Position numbers and translations under genes: made by a program | The notes under the pieces: generated by a model | Databases searched by the model: none | What the model saw: only the letters and a program-made list of their open reading frames with translations | Told to the model about the DNA's origin: nothing | Shown: positions 22,180 through 34,260 of the stretch, one piece after another | Position numbering within the stretch: the stretch's first letter is position 1 | How the letters are laid out: every line of letters begins with the position of its first letter | Assembly (NCBI GenBank): GCA_023897205.1 | Contig: JAHWDD010000003.1 | Coordinates: 1,615,665-1,679,664, forward strand | Origin: Exophiala sp. HKRS030 | Lineage: Eukaryota > Ascomycota > Eurotiomycetes > Chaetothyriales > Herpotrichiellaceae | Length of the DNA: 64,000 nucleotides | Direction: 5' to 3'

Positions 22180-24045
22180 ATGGTTTACAAAGGTCCTAGC
22201 CGAGGGTGTTATACATGTCGCAAGCGGCGGGTGAAGGTCAGTGGTCTAGCCTGTCGCGAATCTTAATTCAACAGCAATGCTGATTCAAGCAGTGCGACGA
22301 GCAACGGCCGGAATGCGGAAATTGCAAGAAGCGCAAGTACGTAACTGATGCTTCGTTGTACACGGGGCTTCATCGTGTTATTCACATGTCGTTTTGCGGT
22401 GAGGTACAGTCTTCTGACAAGTTGCAGACAACATTGTCCAGGCTACCGTGACCTGTTCGATACACTGCACAAAGATGAGACGCCAACAGTGGCGCAGAAT
22501 AAGAAGCCACCGAAAAAGATCCCCAAGACCGAAGTAGTTGACTCACCCATATCTATCAAGGACGACGTCGACTTGCGTCAAATGATCAAGGCCCCGTCGG
22601 TGCCGCCTACACCCACGGGGAATGCGCTGATCCTGATTGAGCCGTCTCGAGATGCTCAAGCAGAGTGTCTGGCATACTTCTTTTCGAATTATGTCAATAT
22701 TCCACGAGATCCAAGCACAAACATCTTCATCGAACATATTCTTCCGCTGTACTTGAACGCGCCTGCCAACTCGGCCCTGGCACAATCCGTCAATGCTGTT
22801 GCGATCAACATCACGCAAATGTGGATGTCCAGATATACCGACTCATACTTAGCCCGGCAAACCTATGCCAATGCTGTCGGTCTGTTAAAAACTGCTTTGG
22901 CGGACCCGGTGGAATCCAAAAGTGACGATACTCTCGCCGCAGTATTCCTGCTCGACTTCTACGACTCCCTTAACAAACGATTTGTTGGCTTTATTGACAA
23001 TGGCACACACCAGCAAGGAGCTGTCGCGCTTCTGCGGCATAGAGGCAAGGAAAATTTCAAAACGCCGACTTCTCAACGCCTATTCACAGCGCTAAGAAGC
23101 CGACATATCAGCTACTCGATGCAAGCTGGCCAAAGGATCGCATTGAACGAAGAGCTTTTGGCTGAGGAGACCGCCGTTCTTCCCTCAGCCAAGCTTGACT
23201 TGATCAACGCCGAACTTGCGGATCTGCATGTGCTGGCTTCTGAAGGTGCCAAAGCCATGAACCTGACATCAATCGAATTCTACAAGACAATCATCAGGAA
23301 AGCCTTGGCGATCGACAAGAAGCTTGGGGCATGGCGACAGTCTCTCCCCAAGTCCTGGCAGCCCGTGGCCGTACCGTCCTCGGAACTTCATCCTTCGATC
23401 CGAGCAGCTGGGGTCTACGGCGATACAGTTGATGTATACTCATCCCTGACCGTCTCACATGTGAACAATGCCTCTCGCAGTTCCCAAGTGGGCGCGCTCC
23501 GACTCATGGCGCTTTGCAAACGAGAACTCGAAGCACTCGGTGTTGATGTTGATCCCAGATTAGGCTCACACCTCACGACCCGTGCTCAGGAGGTCATAGA
23601 CCGCTTCTGCGCCTCCGTACCGTACCACCTCGGCAATCGAACGACCCTGCGGTTTCCACACGAGCACAGCGAGTATCCCCATGTACCCGAGGAGCTTCGC
23701 AAATTGGCCAACTATGTCGATCCTTTTGGCAACCCAGTCGAGATGACTCAAGAAGATCACATCCGCGCCGCCGCCGCAATAGGTGGGTGGTTTGTCATGA
23801 CACCCCTTACCGGGTTCCTGAAGTCGCCTATCTTGAGAGGGCCTCCTGCTAAACCGGGGCCGCTCGTGAGCAGTATACGTCCTGGACAACTAGACTGGAT
23901 CAGAGGGCAGATGCAACGACTGCAGAATATTTATGGACTACCCACGGCGGCGGCGTATTATACAGGACCATCTACAGATGTGCGGCTATCTTCACCCGAC
24001 GATGTCTATCCCAAGGTACTGAATAGGCAACTCTGGCAAGTGTGA
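22180..24045 (+). CDS. Zn2Cys6 transcription factor
   Basis: Three exons (22180-22236, 22293-22336, 22428-24045) encode 572 aa. Both introns fall within the zinc cluster, so the large ORF alone misses the DNA-binding domain. Ligands Cys 10, 13, 20, 27, 30 and 37 give C-x2-C-x6-C-x6-C-x2-C-x6-C. The cluster is followed by GYRDLFDTLHKDE. The body (residues 90 onward) is a helical fungal regulator domain (FFSNYVNIPRDPSTNIF near the start, ALLRHRGKENF, YLQNIYGL-like end). Nuclear regulator; targets unknown and no obvious cluster partner. Confidence 0.85.
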
Positions 24046-26788
24046 GAGCAACATGCAAAGAATCATCACTATACGATCCTAGGTCGTGAATTATCTGGGC
24101 TTCGTAGGACACCTCGGGATTGTTTACGAAGTTTTGCTACAGTGAACCTATCAAGATACTGGAACTTCAGATTTCGATTTGATTCATCTGGTCGAGAACT
24201 CCATGATTCCAATGAGAATGGTACGTCCAGGGGCCGTGGCTTGACTCACAACAACGAGCAAGATGAAATGGCTCTAACGGCAATTGTCTGAAGACGAGGC
24301 TTCCAACCGTCAGCAGAGCAAAAAAGTGATGTCTAATGTCCCCGAGATATTCCAATGTCCGAGTTATCGACGAGAGAAAGGCTTCCATGCGTAGTTTGTG
24401 CCCGAACATACACGTCAGGGGCCAAGAGCAATTGGGAATTCCAAATGAAACGAAAGTCATGTCTTATGACCATGTTCACCCTTGCTGAAAGAAAGAAATG
24501 CGCCGACGCACGTCATATCAGCAAACAAAAACTGGTCTTCCAAAACCATGGAGGAGGGCCTTATGTTTTATGAAGCTTAAGAGAAAGAAGTACCGAGTCT
24601 TGACTTTGACGCACAAGTCCGAGTACATCAGCGCTTCCGTTCCGATCGATCGTGGTGGCATCAATACTCGACCACTTTGCCACCTTTTACCTACCTAGCT
24701 GCTTTGATCGTCCGAGGATATAGCTGGTGACTGACTGTACAGGGTGTAGTCACTTTTACAAATAAGATTCTGACCTGCATATATGTGTAAATGTTATGGA
24801 GCTCGTAGGCTATTACTACAACAAGCAATGGTTGATTATCGAAAGTCGTGCTTGAAAGTCCTTATGGTCTTAGCGGTGATTGTACCAGTAGAGATCGGCA
24901 GTTCAGACTAACAAGGCAAATCGAAAGACTATCCAAATGCTTAGGACAGAAATGAACGAGACGAATACGCTCCAACTGGATACGACTAAAGGGGTTCTGT
25001 TCAAGGGTTGGGGATCCAAAGGCCGACAAAAAAACTCGACAGGGAGGGCCAACAGGGAAGGGAAGAGATTAGGTCAGACTCGCCTAACTCTAGTTGTTCA
25101 TTAGACGGAGTAGTACGAAGTACGAGTAGAGATATCGAGGGTGGAGCATGACTCTTTCGTCCCTGGCATGCCTGATATCGACCTCGATGAGAAATACCAC
25201 GGGTGGGTGTTCTACTATTCGTGCCACTGGGATCAGTATGTCGTGTCTGCCCCCGTCTGATTGCATGTCTATGAGGGAGTTTACTCCGTACGATACTCGG
25301 TATAGGACATGAACACTGGTGGTCTTTTGAGGGATTGAGGGAAAGAAAAAACCGTTGTTGATGATGCGAAGGAGTACTGTAGCACTGCTGTGGAGTATGT
25401 GAATAGGTATGATACGGCCGAATGTTCTGCCTGCACTTGCAAGTGGTTTTCGATCCCGAAGAAAGAGGGGAGGGCCTGAGATTTTGATCATCTTGCCTTG
25501 TCGAATCAGAGCGGGCACCCACGAGTGCGATACGAAAGTACTACTTCATACCCTTGTTATACTCTGTACGATCATTAGTGAGATTTCTAGTCTCCTGACA
25601 CTATGAAATATCGACTCGGTTCGATTCTGATCAGATTAGGAAATCGTTATCGAAGGGAATGAACAAAAACCCCAGATGAAGATGAATCGCTTACTGTCCT
25701 GTCCCGTGTGGGGGGGAGGGGGGGCTTGCAGAACTTTTTCGATCAAGGAAGAAAAGAGAATCAGAGTGAGTGTAGGTAAGTCGGCCAGTTTTGTAATGAT
25801 ACAATATTCCAGCACATCGACCAATATTCTATACGAGTCAAGACTGTCTCAGACGTGTTGTACCTACTCAGCACTCTGTACTCGGGAAACGTGTCCACGA
25901 ATGCTGTGGAGCTTTACTTTTGTACAGTACGAGTATCGAGTAAAAATGTAAGTAACTCCGTACCAAGTCCTCGTATGTACCGCTTGACGACAAGTTGTGG
26001 CGTCTGTCAAAAGTCGTTGTTGGTTCATGAAAACCGTTCAATTTTGCTCAAAGGGGTAAGTCACGCTCCTGAAGAAGCAACTATGGTGGGGGGCCAGAGG
26101 AACGGCTATGGAGTGGGCTTTTCACTAGTGCGGCTCGGTTGGGAGAACTTTGACAGAAACGGAGAGTTGGGTACGATTTACGCTGTACGGAGGATTCTGT
26201 ACTGTACCTAATATTGTAAGGGAGGGACGTTTGGGGGAAGCTCCCTTGTTATTGTAAATTGCAGGACCATGGAATTTGTATTGCATCATCCGCAATATCT
26301 GTGAATGAGGTTCATCAACAGAATGAAGAAAATACATTTACTAGTACTCCGAATGTAAAGGGTGTACGGATTAGTGTCGTTGAGAAGTTAGGCACTTTAA
26401 TCATAGAATCAAAAAGATGTACTGATTGAAACTCCTTAAAGTCTTTACAGACTTCACTACAGGCTTCATTGGCACTCATCAAGGACCTACTGCTATAACA
26501 AATGCTCTCCGTAGATATTGTACCTAGGGAGTACGGAGTGCCTGGAAGCTCTTGCTAAATCGCATATTTCGGGCTACTACGGTCTACGGAAGGTTTGCCG
26601 GGCGTCGTCATACTGTACCTGCACAAGCCTATTGGCGGCTTCTCTATTACTCCGTACTCCGTACTCCATGCTCGCTTGTCGTGTCGACCATCTACAAAAA
26701 CTTGTGTTTGTTTCGCCATTTCGACGAACCCTTTCTGAGGTAAACATACAACATACAATGATCTCACGGTAACAATACGAGGCGCAAT
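24046..26788. other. Long intergenic region
   Basis: 2.7 kb without recognisable genes. It contains at least three exact copies of TACTCCGTA/TACGGAGTA (25282, 26648, 26655; the last two overlap in tandem) and a G-run (25711-25722). It may hold a non-coding transcript or a long promoter of GPI2, but nothing decides. Confidence 0.5.
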
Positions 26789-28621
26789 ATGGCGCCGCCT
26801 GATTCATCATCATCATCATCATCATCATCACCACCCACCAGTCCGACCAACACCACGACCCCGACACCAACCCCTACTCCTTCTCCTATCCCACCTCCCG
26901 TCCCGGTCGAGACCCATCCCAACCGTGCAAAACCACAAGCGAACCGGCTCCCCTCGGATCCCACACGTCTCGCGCCCGAAGATGCATTCAGAACATTCTC
27001 TCCACCACGTCTGCGACCTGTCCCAGAGATCGCTGGCTCGGCAGCTGCGTCTGCGGCGGCGGCGGCCCTTCGACCTGCAGTCGCATCGCTGCGAGCACCC
27101 CCGGCCATCCCTCCGGTCGCAGCCAGGCTAGCGGAAGAGAAACGACGCGCGGCGAGCAGGAGACGTAGGCAACCGCATGTGTGGAAGAAACTGCTCTGGA
27201 TCAAACAGCATGGGTTCCCGGACAATTACACAGACACGGAAACATTCTTGGATCATCTGCAGAGAAACCCGAGGTTGCAGCCGTACGATTTTTGGCCTCT
27301 GGTAGCAGACTCGGCCGTCATTGTGCAGCATGTATGTTCGGTCGCCATCTTCGTCTGTGCCTACGCAGGGATTTATCAGGGTCGTCTGTCCCCGGTTTCG
27401 GTGGTGACTTGCGGTACCGTCGCGACAATGGCTTGTTGGATCGTGTGGGACTATTGGATGGGTCAGGAAGAGGCAGAAGAGATGGCAGCAGCAAAAAAGG
27501 CCAACCGATTGTCTGTCGACGTCGACGACGGTTCGAGCACAAGTTCTACGGGTTCGTCGAAACTAATGATGAATGGCAATGGTCATGCCAATGGACACGC
27601 GAACGGCAGCATCGGCGGTCGTGGGCTCAGCCTGAAATTATCAACCACGAATTTGGCAGTCAATGACAATGAGTCAAGATTCTCTGGGAAGCATGGCCAG
27701 TCTCTATCAAAGTCATCCTTCCAGTCAATTTCACCCATTGACGCACTGGGTGATTCACAGATGGAACCGTTTCCAGATCTTCGGCCCACCACATCTCGAC
27801 CGCAGGAACCCAAATCTCCTAGCATCGTATACTCGCCGACGACCCTACCCGCCTCCATTTCACCTCGCAACCAAGCACGCCTAAAGACTCTCAAGTCGGC
27901 CGGATTGATTTACTTTGCCCTCATCGGCTTGTCCCCGATCCTCAAATCTCTGACGAGATCGACTTCTTCTGATTCTATCTGGGCCCTTGCCACGTGGCTT
28001 CTCATGGTCAATATTTTCGGATTCGACTACAGCAGCTTGTACGTCCCTACAAAACCACACTCAGCCGCGACCTCACCAGACATTCCCAAATCCACCCCGG
28101 GCGAGACAACGAGACCACCTCCCAAAGCATCATTTCGTGCTCCTGCGTTTCCATCGTCCTTGTCGACGAATGCCGCTTTGATGGCGAGTACGGTATTGGC
28201 ATCCCGACTACTTACCACGACGGCCGTGTTCAGTCTCACCCTCTTTTCGATTCAGGTGTTTGGATTGTTTCCAGTATTTCGACGCCATCTTCGCCACAAG
28301 TCCTTCAACTACCATCTACTTCTTACCTTTGCTCTCGTCACTATGTCGACCTGTGGTTTAGGATTGATTCTGTCCAAGTCCTACACCCACACATATGGTG
28401 ATTGTGGCTTCTGTCTGGGCTGGATCTGGCATGTCATCAAGCGGTGCACCATTGGATTCGCCATTGGAGGGTTTGGAACGGCATTCGTCATGGGAGGTTG
28501 TTCATGGTGGTTGATCGGACTACAGCGGTATAAAAATGTAGTCATTGGGCCATGGGATCCAGCCAAACCCGTGCTTACTGGTGGCGGTATGTATGGGCGT
28601 AGTAGAACAGGTACCGAATAA
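26789..28621 (+). CDS. GPI2: GPI-GlcNAc transferase subunit Gpi2 (PIG-C)
   Basis: Intronless, 610 aa, longer than yeast Gpi2 because of a low-complexity N-terminus (Ser/Pro/Thr-rich; the Ser run is encoded by a TCA repeat near 26804) and a Ser-rich loop around residues 240-360. PIG-C hallmarks are HVWKKLLWIKQHGFPDNYTD, YDFWPLVADSAVIVQHV, LSPILKSLTRSTSSDSIWAL and the C-terminal YKNVVIGPWDPAKP. Several hydrophobic helices follow each. It is an ER membrane subunit of the complex that adds GlcNAc to phosphatidylinositol, the first step of GPI-anchor synthesis. Confidence 0.93.
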   Translation: MAPPDSSSSSSSSSPPTSPTNTTTPTPTPTPSPIPPPVPVETHPNRAKPQANRLPSDPTRLAPEDAFRTFSPPRLRPVPEIAGSAAASAAAAALRPAVASLRAPPAIPPVAARLAEEKRRAASRRRRQPHVWKKLLWIKQHGFPDNYTDTETFLDHLQRNPRLQPYDFWPLVADSAVIVQHVCSVAIFVCAYAGIYQGRLSPVSVVTCGTVATMACWIVWDYWMGQEEAEEMAAAKKANRLSVDVDDGSSTSSTGSSKLMMNGNGHANGHANGSIGGRGLSLKLSTTNLAVNDNESRFSGKHGQSLSKSSFQSISPIDALGDSQMEPFPDLRPTTSRPQEPKSPSIVYSPTTLPASISPRNQARLKTLKSAGLIYFALIGLSPILKSLTRSTSSDSIWALATWLLMVNIFGFDYSSLYVPTKPHSAATSPDIPKSTPGETTRPPPKASFRAPAFPSSLSTNAALMASTVLASRLLTTTAVFSLTLFSIQVFGLFPVFRRHLRHKSFNYHLLLTFALVTMSTCGLGLILSKSYTHTYGDCGFCLGWIWHVIKRCTIGFAIGGFGTAFVMGGCSWWLIGLQRYKNVVIGPWDPAKPVLTGGGMYGRSRTGTE

Positions 28622-29342
28622 TGTGTATGATGTCTTGTCTGCTGATCTTACTCGATGTTTCTCACCCTTTACAAGTACTTTCTCTTGACCAAGGACATGT
28701 CTGCGGGACACTCCGTCACCTCGACGCCCTTTCACTACTGCTTGTACGTTTTTTTTCGTCCGGCATCGGCCAAGCAATCGGAAATGGACGGCGATGGATC
28801 TGAGGGCTAGTCCCCATTGGGCAATTGCAAGGGGGGTTTCTTCTGGAGGAAGAAGACATGGTCGTTGACTGTGGTTGATAGCCGACTCCAAATTTTGATC
28901 TCGAATTCAAACAAGCAGCGTATTTCTCGGTGGCGTGGGGAGGGGAGTGTAGCTTAAGGCTGTGGCACCGGTGATACAATACGATAATTCCGTAGGCAGG
29001 AGATGGACGGAGGGACAAGCAGGAGGATAGAGGGGTTGGAGGAGGAGATTCTGCTGCGGGGTCGGAGCCAATTGATGACTTTCTAGTTACGCTCTTCCTC
29101 CCTCGGTTACGGCGCGCAGGTCCGCCTCGAAGGAGGTCTTGATATTGTTGCTTACAGATATTTACATATTATTGTACTGTATCCTCGACGACCAATTCTA
29201 CTCCGCTTGTATAGCTGGTGGTTTTTTTTGCTGCTTCCTTCCTCATCTTTACTTGGTAACAGATCAGGAACTCAAAGTGACACCGGCCACAGGACATCTC
29301 ATCAGGACATACCCACCAGTTTACTTACTACCACCACCCATA
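28622..29342. other. Intergenic / 5' leader of aldehyde dehydrogenase
   Basis: 721 bp between GPI2 and the aldehyde dehydrogenase ATG. An in-frame open stretch extends upstream to 29139 but lacks coding character. No other gene seen. Confidence 0.5.
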
Positions 29343-30965
29343 ATGGCACCGTCTCTCCCTTTCGAGTTGAACGACCCCGACCTCCTACACCAGGAGTCGT
29401 ACGTCGACGGCAAATGGGTCGGAGCCAAATCCGGCAAGCGCTTCGACATCATCGACCCTGGCTCCGACAAGACCTGGGCGTCCTGCCCGGACAATGCCGT
29501 CGAAGATGTCGACGGGGCCATCCAGTCCTCGTACAAGGCGTTCCAGGAATACAGCATCGTCAACCCGCGCAAGCGCGCACAGCTCCTCATGAAGTGGCAC
29601 GAGCTCATCACGGCGGCCAGGGACGACCTGGCCAAGATCTTGACCTACGAGACCGGCAAACCCCTGGCCGAAGCGTACGGGGAGCTCGACTACTCCCTGG
29701 GGTTCACGTGGTGGTTCGCCGGTGAGGCCGAGCGCATCCAGGGGACCGTCGCCGTCCCGGCGGCCCCCAACCGACGTGTCTTCGTCGTCAAGCAGCCCAT
29801 CGGCGTCGCCGTCGCCCTCGTGCCCTGGAATTTCCCCATCGCGATGATCCTCCGCAAGGCGGGCGCCGCCTTCGCCGCCGGCTGCACCATGGTCGTCAAG
29901 CCCAGCCCCGAGACCCCCCTGACGTGCCTGTCGCTGGCGAACCTCGCGAGCCGCGCCGGCTTCGCCCCGGGCGTCTTCAACGTGCTCACCACGAGCCTCG
30001 AGAACACGCCGAGCCTCAGCGAGGCCATGATCCTCCACCCCCTGGTCAAGAAGGTCACGTTCACGGGGAGCACGCGCGTCGGCAAGGTCGTCGCCGGCCT
30101 GTGCGCCAAGAACCTCAAGAAGTGCACGCTCGAGCTGGGCGGCAACTGCCCCTTTATCGTCTTCGACGACGCCGACCTCGACCAGGCCCTGGCCCAGTTC
30201 ATGGCCCTGAAGTGGCGGCACGCCGGCCAGGCTTGCATCACCGCCAACCGACTCTACGTCCAGGCGGGCGTGTACGAAAAGTTCACAAACATGCTGGTCG
30301 AGAAGACGCGGCAGTTGAAGGTCGGACACGGCGCCGAAAAGGGCACGACCATGGGACCCGTCACGACGCCTCGGGGCCTCGCCAAGGCCGAGGAGCAGGC
30401 GGCCGACGCCATCAAGAACGGCGCCAAGTTGCTTTTGGGGTCGGGCAAGGCGCACAAGGGCGCGACCGACAAGGAGGGTGCCGGGCTCGGAAAGGGCGTG
30501 GGAGGTTACTTCATGGACCCCACCATCCTGGGGGACATGAAGGACGGCATGCTGCTGAGCAAGGAGGAGACCTTTGCCCCCGTCACGGGCATCTTCAAGT
30601 TCGAAAAGGAAGAAGAGGCGGTCCGCTGGGCCAACGACACGAGTATGGGATTGGCCAGTTATGCCTTCACAAAGAGCGTCGACCGGGTGTGGAGGATGTT
30701 GGAGAACTTGGAGGCTGGCATGATTGGATTGGTGAGTGACCTCCTACTGTTTGTTGTTGTCTTCCTCGTCAACAGATGTTTCGTTGATATAATGACTGAA
30801 CTGACTTTGTCATCTTCACAGAACACTGGCAACTCGTCCGCGGCAGAGTCTCCGTTCGGTGGTATCAAGGAAAGTGGATACGGTAAGGAGTCGGGCAAGG
30901 ACGTTGCGGTCAATGAATATTTGATTTCCAAGACGGGTACTTTGACCATCGATGGACAATATTAA
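29343..30965 (+). CDS. Succinate-semialdehyde-type aldehyde dehydrogenase
   Basis: Two exons (29343-30731, 30822-30965) encode 510 aa. The ATG at 29343 follows CCCATA and starts the conserved domain. Motifs: VALVPWNFPIAMI, KPSPETPLT, FTGSTRVGK (NAD(P) binding), the general base Glu in LELGGNCPF, the catalytic Cys in GQACITANR, and near the end SPFGGIKESGYGKE. This is the SSADH branch, oxidising succinate semialdehyde (GABA shunt) or a related aldehyde. The 90-bp intron is a multiple of three and has no stop, so an unspliced message would be read through with 30 extra mostly hydrophobic residues before NTGNSSAAE. The conserved GMIGLNTGN junction shows the spliced form is the normal one. Strong G+C bias in the third codon position. 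Confidence 0.92.
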   Translation: MAPSLPFELNDPDLLHQESYVDGKWVGAKSGKRFDIIDPGSDKTWASCPDNAVEDVDGAIQSSYKAFQEYSIVNPRKRAQLLMKWHELITAARDDLAKILTYETGKPLAEAYGELDYSLGFTWWFAGEAERIQGTVAVPAAPNRRVFVVKQPIGVAVALVPWNFPIAMILRKAGAAFAAGCTMVVKPSPETPLTCLSLANLASRAGFAPGVFNVLTTSLENTPSLSEAMILHPLVKKVTFTGSTRVGKVVAGLCAKNLKKCTLELGGNCPFIVFDDADLDQALAQFMALKWRHAGQACITANRLYVQAGVYEKFTNMLVEKTRQLKVGHGAEKGTTMGPVTTPRGLAKAEEQAADAIKNGAKLLLGSGKAHKGATDKEGAGLGKGVGGYFMDPTILGDMKDGMLLSKEETFAPVTGIFKFEKEEEAVRWANDTSMGLASYAFTKSVDRVWRMLENLEAGMIGLVSDLLLFVVVFLVNRCFVDIMTELTLSSSQNTGNSSAAESPFGGIKESGYGKESGKDVAVNEYLISKTGTLTIDGQY

Positions 30966-31201
30966 ATGTATGCCGAGGAGAGAGATGTTCGGGGAAGTAG
31001 TCTCGGTTGAAAATATGCGTCGAGTACCAAGGATGAAGTCCGGATTTTGCTCGAATAGTCCAAGTTTTGTCATGATATGAGTGGGAACATGCACGTGTTG
31101 TATATCAGGTAGATTGTAGTCATGCCATTTTCCACTTCTCCTTTCTTGAAAGCTGAGGACAAATTAATTGTAAAATGCTACAGCTCAATCAGGTGTATGT
31201 A

Positions 31202-31243
31202 TTGTGCTTTGCAAAATTCCGTAAAAACCTTATTTTTTTGCAA
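31202..31243 (+). repeat. Left terminal inverted repeat
   Basis: 42 bp, identical (inverted) to 34533-34574; preceded by TA. Confidence 0.93.
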
Positions 31244-31358
31244 GTTGTATGAAATCTGCACACCGCCATATGGCCTGTATCAACAAACTCATCCTGCAGC
31301 CGCAATAGCCCTAGATAGCACTGTAATTTACTGCAATATATCGTAACTACATATAAAC

Positions 31359-32225
31359 ATGATGTCGAATCGTACAAGGCGCACAATAACTCTATCCCGT
31401 CGACTCCAGGAGTCATTGGCCTCTCAATCACTCCGCGAGACCCTTGTTACTTGTAACGCTCGCATGAAGCGCAAAAGTGACGGCGATAGCCTTGCAACGA
31501 GGGCTAATAGGGCAAGTTCAAAGCGTCGCGCTATGTCTCTAAGCCCTCATCTCTCTCGAACAGCTAGTCCTGACCTGCCAGAGTTATTAGAGTCACTAGA
31601 GTTGCCGCCGAGACTAAGTATTGAGGAGGACATTATGTTATAAGTATAGAAAGTGTTAAATCTTCTTAATGAGGATAATAAAGTTTTATCTATATCTAGT
31701 AATGCTAGAGAAGACGATAAAGAGAAGGGGGAGATATTAATGTAAGCCTCTCTGTCGGCGTAACCTAGTTATTAATTGAATACTTCGCCGCATACCGCAG
31801 AGAATGACTTAAGTCTAACTAATATAAACTCTATTAAATTAGTATTTAAGATTAATAAACTTTTCTATGATATCGCCATAGAAATCTTTATTAAGAAGGT
31901 TAAGATCCTTAGTACGGAAGTATTATATTAGGGTTTTAATATTGTTAATACACTCCTTAAGTATAAAGGTCAACTTAAGTATTAATATAATAACTACAAT
32001 TAAAAGACTCATAAATTACGCCTCCCTATCTTTAGGAGTGAGTTCATAATTAAATAAGGTAATAAAAAGCTTTATTCCTTAACTATGAAGACTTAGGAAC
32101 ACTTTAAGAAGGCCTATTAAAAGTGGTAAGAGCTTTATTATGCTCGAAAAGATAGCTATAAGAGTAGGACTGAACTTAGTGCGTATTTAGCACTAGTATA
32201 CTTAATTATTAAGAAGCTAAAATGA
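31359..32225 (+). pseudogene. Second gene relic inside the transposon
   Basis: The frame opening at 31359 is intact for 94 codons (basic, Arg/Ser-rich, then acidic LPELLESLELPPRLSIEED). It continues into the mutated core with the same frame: LLNEDNKVLSISSNARED is readable, then further protein-like segments (SLTMKT*EHFKKAY) interrupted by TAA, TAG or TGA at places where Gln or Trp codons would be expected after CpA-to-TpA change. It is convergent with the transposase relic. I do not recognise the protein. Whether it belonged to the element's mobility functions or was cargo is unknown. Confidence 0.5.
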
Positions 32226-33299
32226 CGTTAACTAACTAGTTAATATAGCTTATTTAGTGAGGACGTTTTAATATCGTTATTATCTCATGATAATGTCTTC
32301 TTAAGCTATTATCTTAACTTAACCTAAATATGTCGCTATCACAAGGAAAAGGCTAAGAATAAAAGGTTAAAGGGTAAGGTAATCTCTATAACATAATAAT
32401 AGTGAGAAGAAAAATAACTCTAGACATAAAAAGAGGTCGCCGCCGAAGTAAGCTTTCTTAATATCTTAAAGAGACATTATTATAAGTTAAAGAATTGTAA
32501 GAATTACTCTTATCTATATGTTAATTATAGAGGATAGTATTTTTCTCTATTCACGTTATTAGTTTAGCGTTAAAGCGATATAATTATAAAGAAGGCTTCT
32601 AGTGTGATAGCTAACTAGGTACTAGACGTGATCATAGTGGCCCTTCTCTCAGAACGGAATAGGAACGAGAAACGCTATAATACTATGCATTAACCTCTAC
32701 CTATTTACTCACTAAACTATATGTATCTATTCGTGCTTAATATTAAAGAAATCCTGTTGATAAGTTACCTAGCATAACCTTCCGCACATATCTATTAACC
32801 TCCGCCATTAATAGCTACCGCTGCCGCCGCTGTCACTAGGCCTTAATTAAGCCCTCCATAACGAGAGGGTGATGATAATTAGAATATATAGGAGTACTTT
32901 AATTAGCTAGCGACTAAATATTCTATTTATGTGTCTAAGTTACTAGAGATTAAGCTCTCTGTTACGGATTATAAATAGGGCTTCTCTAATCTACGAATAT
33001 GTATAGATAAACATTAGAAGGCTATAACTATTCTAACTAGTTTTATGACTAAAATCCGTAATAACCTTAAGGAATTTGCGCGTTTAGCTATAATAAGTGG
33101 AGACGGTTTTAATGATAATATAAATGGACGTTTAGTGAGTATTATATTATTAGGGAATAGCAGTTAATAAGGGCTTATTATATAACTTAGTATGGTATTA
33201 GAATTATTTTGCGTGTTATTATCTCACACTATACTTATTATAGCATATAGCTTAGCTAATTATAGTTAGCGTAATCATATAATAGCTATATTTACATAA

Positions 33300-34260
33300 C
33301 CTTAAGAATAGATAGATTAAGGTATATAGACTAGGCTTATTATTGCAGAATAAAATATCTATAGCCCCTTCTTTTTTTATCTATTCTCTGCTAGTTACTA
33401 TACCTTATTAAATATAGCCGCATCTATAGAAGTAATTATGAGCTATTTTAGCCTTATAGACATTAGTCATTACTAAATAAATAAAGGTATTAAAGCTATT
33501 CTCATAATAATAGCCTAGTTCTCTATTCTTTTGTATTCACTCCTTTAACTCGTGAAATAATATCTTAATTAAATTAAGCTTTAGAGTATATAGAGGTAAG
33601 TACTTAAGAATGACGCCCTACTTCTTGCATATTCACTTAACTCTATCAGATTGATGAATAGTTATATTGTTCATGATTAGAACGGAATAATCTCCTAAGA
33701 AGGGGTTTATCTTATTAAGCACTCCTTAGAGAAATGTTTTGAATTGTTCGGCGTTAAAAGAGCCTTAATAGACCTTATAAGTGAGCTATCTATCTGTTGT
33801 CATCATAGGTAAAATGCTCTAACTAGTAGATTGGCTACTTAGTAGTTACACTCAGTATGGAGTGTTATGGGCCGACCAGCCAAACTTTCTATCTATAGTT
33901 CTATTATTTACGGCGCTTTCATTAAGTGTTACTAGTTAGTTACTAGTGTAATTAGCTATCTATACTATATAGGAAGTGATAAGTTTATTGTCTTACCTAG
34001 TATTAACTCTGGTTACTTATTTATATATAATATTTATAGAGTTAAGTGCCCAGAAGACTATTAATATATGAGCGTTAATACTAAACTTATTGTGGAGAAA
34101 ATCGCAGCACTTATCTAGCCGCGCTATTAGCTAATCTAGCATAAAATCACGAAGTCCTTTCATTACAGTATAATGAATTAACTTTGAACAACCTTTAATA
34201 GGTACTATATTATTTATTTTAATGTCTTAATAGCGTAGATCTCGTTAAACTTTGGAAATA
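33300..34260 (-). pseudogene. Dead DDE transposase (IS630/Tc1, DDE_3 type)
   Basis: Reading the minus strand between about 33950 and 33540 shows family landmarks in order: RKFGWSAHNTPY, then SVLIMNNITIHQSDRV, then GVILKYLPLYTLKLNLIK and FHELKE. In the family these correspond to the +R-GWSP-G section, the second catalytic Asp (MDN, here changed to Asn) and the YLPPYSPDLNPIE section with the third acidic ligand (here Lys). Several stops interrupt the frame. All of these changes are G-to-A or C-to-T, as RIP makes. Boundaries are approximate because the rest is too mutated to read. Confidence 0.72.

Noticed and set aside
26764..27225. 153-codon antisense frame over the start of GPI2
   Set aside because: It reads the opposite strand of Ser/Pro repeats, giving Gly/Val/Asp runs only.
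29385..30455. 356-codon frame antisense to the aldehyde dehydrogenase
   Set aside because: Shadow of a G+C-rich gene: Gly/Arg/Asp/Val-rich without domains, opposite a conserved enzyme.
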